Source: JAQVEM01 sp964595565
GTDB taxonomy: Bacteria > Actinomycetota > Humimicrobiia > Humimicrobiales > Humimicrobiaceae
Length of the DNA stretch: 34,865 nt
Reading direction: 5' to 3'
NCBI GenBank assembly: GCA_964595565.1
Contig: CAZQQX010000019.1
Span: 1-34,865 of the forward strand
The notes beneath the pieces are model-generated. The model was not told the origin of the DNA. It made no database searches and saw nothing but the letters and a program-made list of their open reading frames with translations. Each line of letters begins with the position of its first letter. The first letter of the stretch is position 1. The position numbers and the translations under genes were made by a program. Shown here in pieces: positions 32,622-34,865 of the stretch.

Positions 32622-33269
32622 ATGATTATTAAAGTTATTAATTTTATAAATGATTATTCAGGATTCCTTACATTCTTTATTGCTTTTTTCACTTTTGGAG
32701 CTCTTATTTGGTATGCTTGGGAAACAAGGAAAATGTCAAAAAAAACTGGTGAGTCAGTTGAGATTACAAAAGATAAGGAAAGAACAGATAGGGTACTGGA
32801 TATAATCGAGAGTTTTAATGAAAAAAGATTTGAAAATCTATTAAATATTAAAGATGAATATACTTCTAATTTATATATCCTAACAAAAGATATCACTCAT
32901 ATTAATAAGCAATTTAGTAAGGATTTTCCAGAGGTACTGAAGGAGATAAAATATTTCATAAATTACTTTGACACTGTTGCTTTGCTAAAATATGAAAATA
33001 AGCTAAATGAAAAGATTTTTCGTGAAAAATTAGAAGATTTGCTTTTAATTTTTATTTCGGCATTTGAGATTCAGATTAAGGAATGTGGTAGTTATTCTAA
33101 GAATCTAATACCAAAAATGAAACACAAATACTTTTTTAAACTATGCATAGAAATTCTAGAAAAAAATATTAATAGAAATTTTAAAGATAAATTTCTGTCA
33201 GAGAATGTTCTCCCGAAGCTTTTAGAAAGGTATAAGGGGTATGTGAATGATATAGATATACAGAAATAA
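32622..33269 (+). CDS. membrane-anchored helical protein (DUF4760-like)
   Basis: A 215-residue protein with one N-terminal membrane segment (about 12-32, GFLTFFIAFFTFGALIWYAW) followed by a charged, helical cytoplasmic part. The layout WETRKMSKKTGESVEITKDK then a long helical domain is like DUF4760-type proteins of unknown function. No catalytic motif is visible. TAGGAATT precedes the ATG. The AlbA_2 gene starts 28 nt after the stop on the same strand, so the two are probably co-expressed. Very high A+T and the neighbouring recombinase suggest recent acquisition. Confidence 0.6.
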   Translation: MIIKVINFINDYSGFLTFFIAFFTFGALIWYAWETRKMSKKTGESVEITKDKERTDRVLDIIESFNEKRFENLLNIKDEYTSNLYILTKDITHINKQFSKDFPEVLKEIKYFINYFDTVALLKYENKLNEKIFREKLEDLLLIFISAFEIQIKECGSYSKNLIPKMKHKYFFKLCIEILEKNINRNFKDKFLSENVLPKLLERYKGYVNDIDIQK

Positions 33270-33297
33270 TAAATAATTAATATACAGGAATTATTAA

Positions 33298-34248
33298 ATG
33301 AATAAAAAAGAGGAATATAAAAAGATATCTAAAAGAGCTAGGAGTCTTTTAGAAAAAGGAGAAAATATTGATGTTGATTATAAAAGAAATATCAACGGTA
33401 TTAGCATGGATGATTTTGTTGCTTTTGCAAATTCCGAAAATGGCGGCGCTATTCTTATAGGAGTAAGGGAAATAAATGATAGAAGTGGGATACAAAGAGG
33501 GAAGGTAGTAGGGTGTCCTGTGGATGATAACCAAAAGTTGAGATTAGTAAATAAAGCAAAAGAATGTGTTCCAATCATAGAATTTGACTTGATTATTGAA
33601 AACTCTTCATCCTTACCTTTTTATAGATTAGAAATACCAAGCGGAAAAAACAAACCCTATTGTACACCGAAGGGCACATATTTGATAAGAGCTAATGGAA
33701 GAAATATACCTATGCTTCCGAATAATTTGTTAAATCTTTTTCTAAAATTAGAAAGTGAATCATTTATTAAGAAATTTAAATCTGCCACAAAAGAATTAAT
33801 AAGTGAATTAAATGTGTTAAAGAAGCAAGCCGAAAACTTAAAAGAGGTTCAGCAAGAGATATACGATAAATCTTGGCAATTGGAAGGCCAAATGGAGGAA
33901 ATCTTCAATGCTGCTGATAGTGCACAAGATTTATCTGATGATGCAATGACTTCTGCATATGATGCGTCAGAAAAACTAGATTATGTCGAAAGTAGATTGG
34001 AAGAAATGGATATCAGTCTTAATTATATTGTTGATTGTAATAGAGCTTTATTTAAAAAATTAAGAATAGAGGATCCGGAAGAGACTAATATGAGAATTGT
34101 TATAAAGAGCACTATTGAACAATTTTGCAAGAAAAGTAAAGATTTAGATACCCTAGAAAAATTAGTATTCAAAAATTATAGTAGTTATAAAAAGAAGCTT
34201 GTAAAAAAAATATTTAATGAGGAATTAGGTAAATTTAAATCACGTTAA
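33298..34248 (+). CDS. AlbA_2 (Schlafen-like) domain protein with helical tail
   Basis: Residues about 15-145 match the AlbA_2/Schlafen nuclease-like fold: GENIDVDYKRNIN, then DFVAFANSENGGAILIGVRE at about 38-57, then LPFYRLEIPSGKNKPYCT and GTYLIRANGRNIPM. In related proteins the acidic residues of the first strands are part of an RNA-cleaving site (Asp/Glu near residues 22-24 here). Residues 155-250 are a long amphipathic helix region (LKKQAENLKEVQQEIYDKSW, then QDLSDDAMTSAYDASEKLD), likely a coiled coil. No ATPase domain is present. Stop and the convergent recombinase end are only 13 nt apart. AlbA_2 proteins are common in phage-defence islands; the role here is inferred. Confidence 0.75.
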   Translation: MNKKEEYKKISKRARSLLEKGENIDVDYKRNINGISMDDFVAFANSENGGAILIGVREINDRSGIQRGKVVGCPVDDNQKLRLVNKAKECVPIIEFDLIIENSSSLPFYRLEIPSGKNKPYCTPKGTYLIRANGRNIPMLPNNLLNLFLKLESESFIKKFKSATKELISELNVLKKQAENLKEVQQEIYDKSWQLEGQMEEIFNAADSAQDLSDDAMTSAYDASEKLDYVESRLEEMDISLNYIVDCNRALFKKLRIEDPEETNMRIVIKSTIEQFCKKSKDLDTLEKLVFKNYSSYKKKLVKKIFNEELGKFKSR

Positions 34249-34261
34249 TGCAATTTGCATA

Positions 34262-34865
34262 CTACAACACCGCCATCTTAAAATCATCTTTATTTACATG
34301 TAGATAAATATCAGTAGTATCAAGCCTGGAGTGTCCTAAAAGCTTACTTATAGTAGGCAGGTCTACTCCTTTCCTTCTTAATCTCTCTGCATAAGTATGC
34401 CTTAAGCTATGTAGGATAAGATTTTTCCTGTATGTTTTTGACTCTCTATAAATCTTAGATATTATATTATGAAGTGCACACTTTGTTATTCTTCTGCCAT
34501 GTGAGCCCCTTATTAGAGCACCTATATATTTACCGCTTGATATCATGTATGAATACAATAGCTTGCCTAAATTACCATTAAAATATACCACCCTGTTTTT
34601 ACCACCCTTAGAGTTTTTTATTTTAATAGAATTTTCTTTAAAGTTTATATCCTCCCAGTTTAGGTTAATAAACTCCTGCCTTCTTAGGCCGCAGTCAATA
34701 CCCAGGCTAAGTATAATTAGATCTCTTAAATTTTCATTCTTATAATTTTCTTTCCTTTCTTCAAGGTAGTTTTTAATCTTTAGTATATCAAGGTCTGAGA
34801 GCTCTTCTTTTGTGATTTTTCACCATCTATGTACCACTTCTAGCCAGTTTTTTTCACCAACTATG
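34262..34865 (-). pseudogene. tyrosine recombinase/integrase, interrupted by TGA, runs off the window
   Basis: The catalytic domain is nearly complete: first Arg in DCGLRRQEFINL, the HSLRHTYAERL box (His, Arg), LLGHSRLDTT (His) and the nucleophile Tyr in DIYLHV near the C-terminus. Upstream, in the same frame, NWLEVVHRW at the edge of the SAM-like DNA-binding domain is followed by TGA (plus-strand complement at 34820-34822) and then KITKEELSDLD. The frame is the same on both sides, so a single nonsense change (for example CGA to TGA) may have split it. The first in-frame ATG after the stop is at 34591, too late to include the first catalytic Arg. The N-terminal part lies beyond the window. 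Confidence 0.8.

Overview
The window is a low-GC bacterial chromosome segment, rich in AGA, AGG and ATA codons. The lifestyle looks anaerobic: FeoAB iron uptake under a DtxR-type regulator, oxygen-sensitive 2-hydroxyacyl-CoA dehydratase-type proteins with their activator, a two-gene minimal SUF system, a flavin nitroreductase and a secreted xylanase. A fused DHH-CBS-CCA enzyme and bacterial RRM proteins fit a Clostridia-like, Thermotogae-like or uncultured candidate-phylum host. I cannot name the species. Several genes carry frameshifts or stops, some next to homopolymers, so either real decay or assembly error is present.

Layout, left to right. 1-4400: GAF-GGDEF diguanylate cyclase, then dtxR and feoAB with matching TTAG-N6-CTAA operators and a hairpin terminator. 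4430-5425: two divergent single-RRM RNA-binding proteins whose leaders share the same 11-nt motif at the same place. 5486-8630: a broken PfkB-type sugar kinase, a NatAB-like ABC exporter, a frameshifted DUF2975 membrane protein with its small HTH partner. 8690-9406: VapBC-like toxin-antitoxin pair. 9603-12746: pabA-pabB-pabC for p-aminobenzoate (folate) synthesis. 12735-14987: lipoprotein GH10 xylanase with two CBM9 modules. 15308-19623: aldo/keto reductase, nitroreductase and the fused tRNA nucleotidyltransferase.

19850-22480 is an accessory patch: a DpnII-type endonuclease divergent from a DpnA-type beta-class methyltransferase, followed by gene debris (topoisomerase-like zinc ribbon, DUF3795-like cysteine motif), then a DUF4342 gene and a broken coiled-coil lipoprotein. 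22896-29597 on the minus strand holds a DUF4173 membrane protein, sufB/D, sufC, a 31-codon ORF, the dehydratase activator and two dehydratase-type subunits; iron-sulfur assembly thus lies directly downstream of iron-sulfur enzymes. 29776-32170 on the minus strand is an ECF sigma and DUF5667 anti-sigma-like pair preceded by a DUF4405 membrane protein and an Asn/Gln/Glu-rich exported protein; the anti-sigma tail has similar composition. 32622-34865 has a membrane-anchored helical protein, an AlbA_2 (Schlafen-like) protein with a long helical tail, and a tyrosine recombinase interrupted by an in-frame TGA that runs off the window; this looks like a mobile or defence module.

The best candidates for undescribed biology are the twin RRM leaders, the Asn/Gln-rich ECF cluster, and the membrane/AlbA_2 pair beside the recombinase. 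All functional calls come from reading motifs by eye, without database searches.
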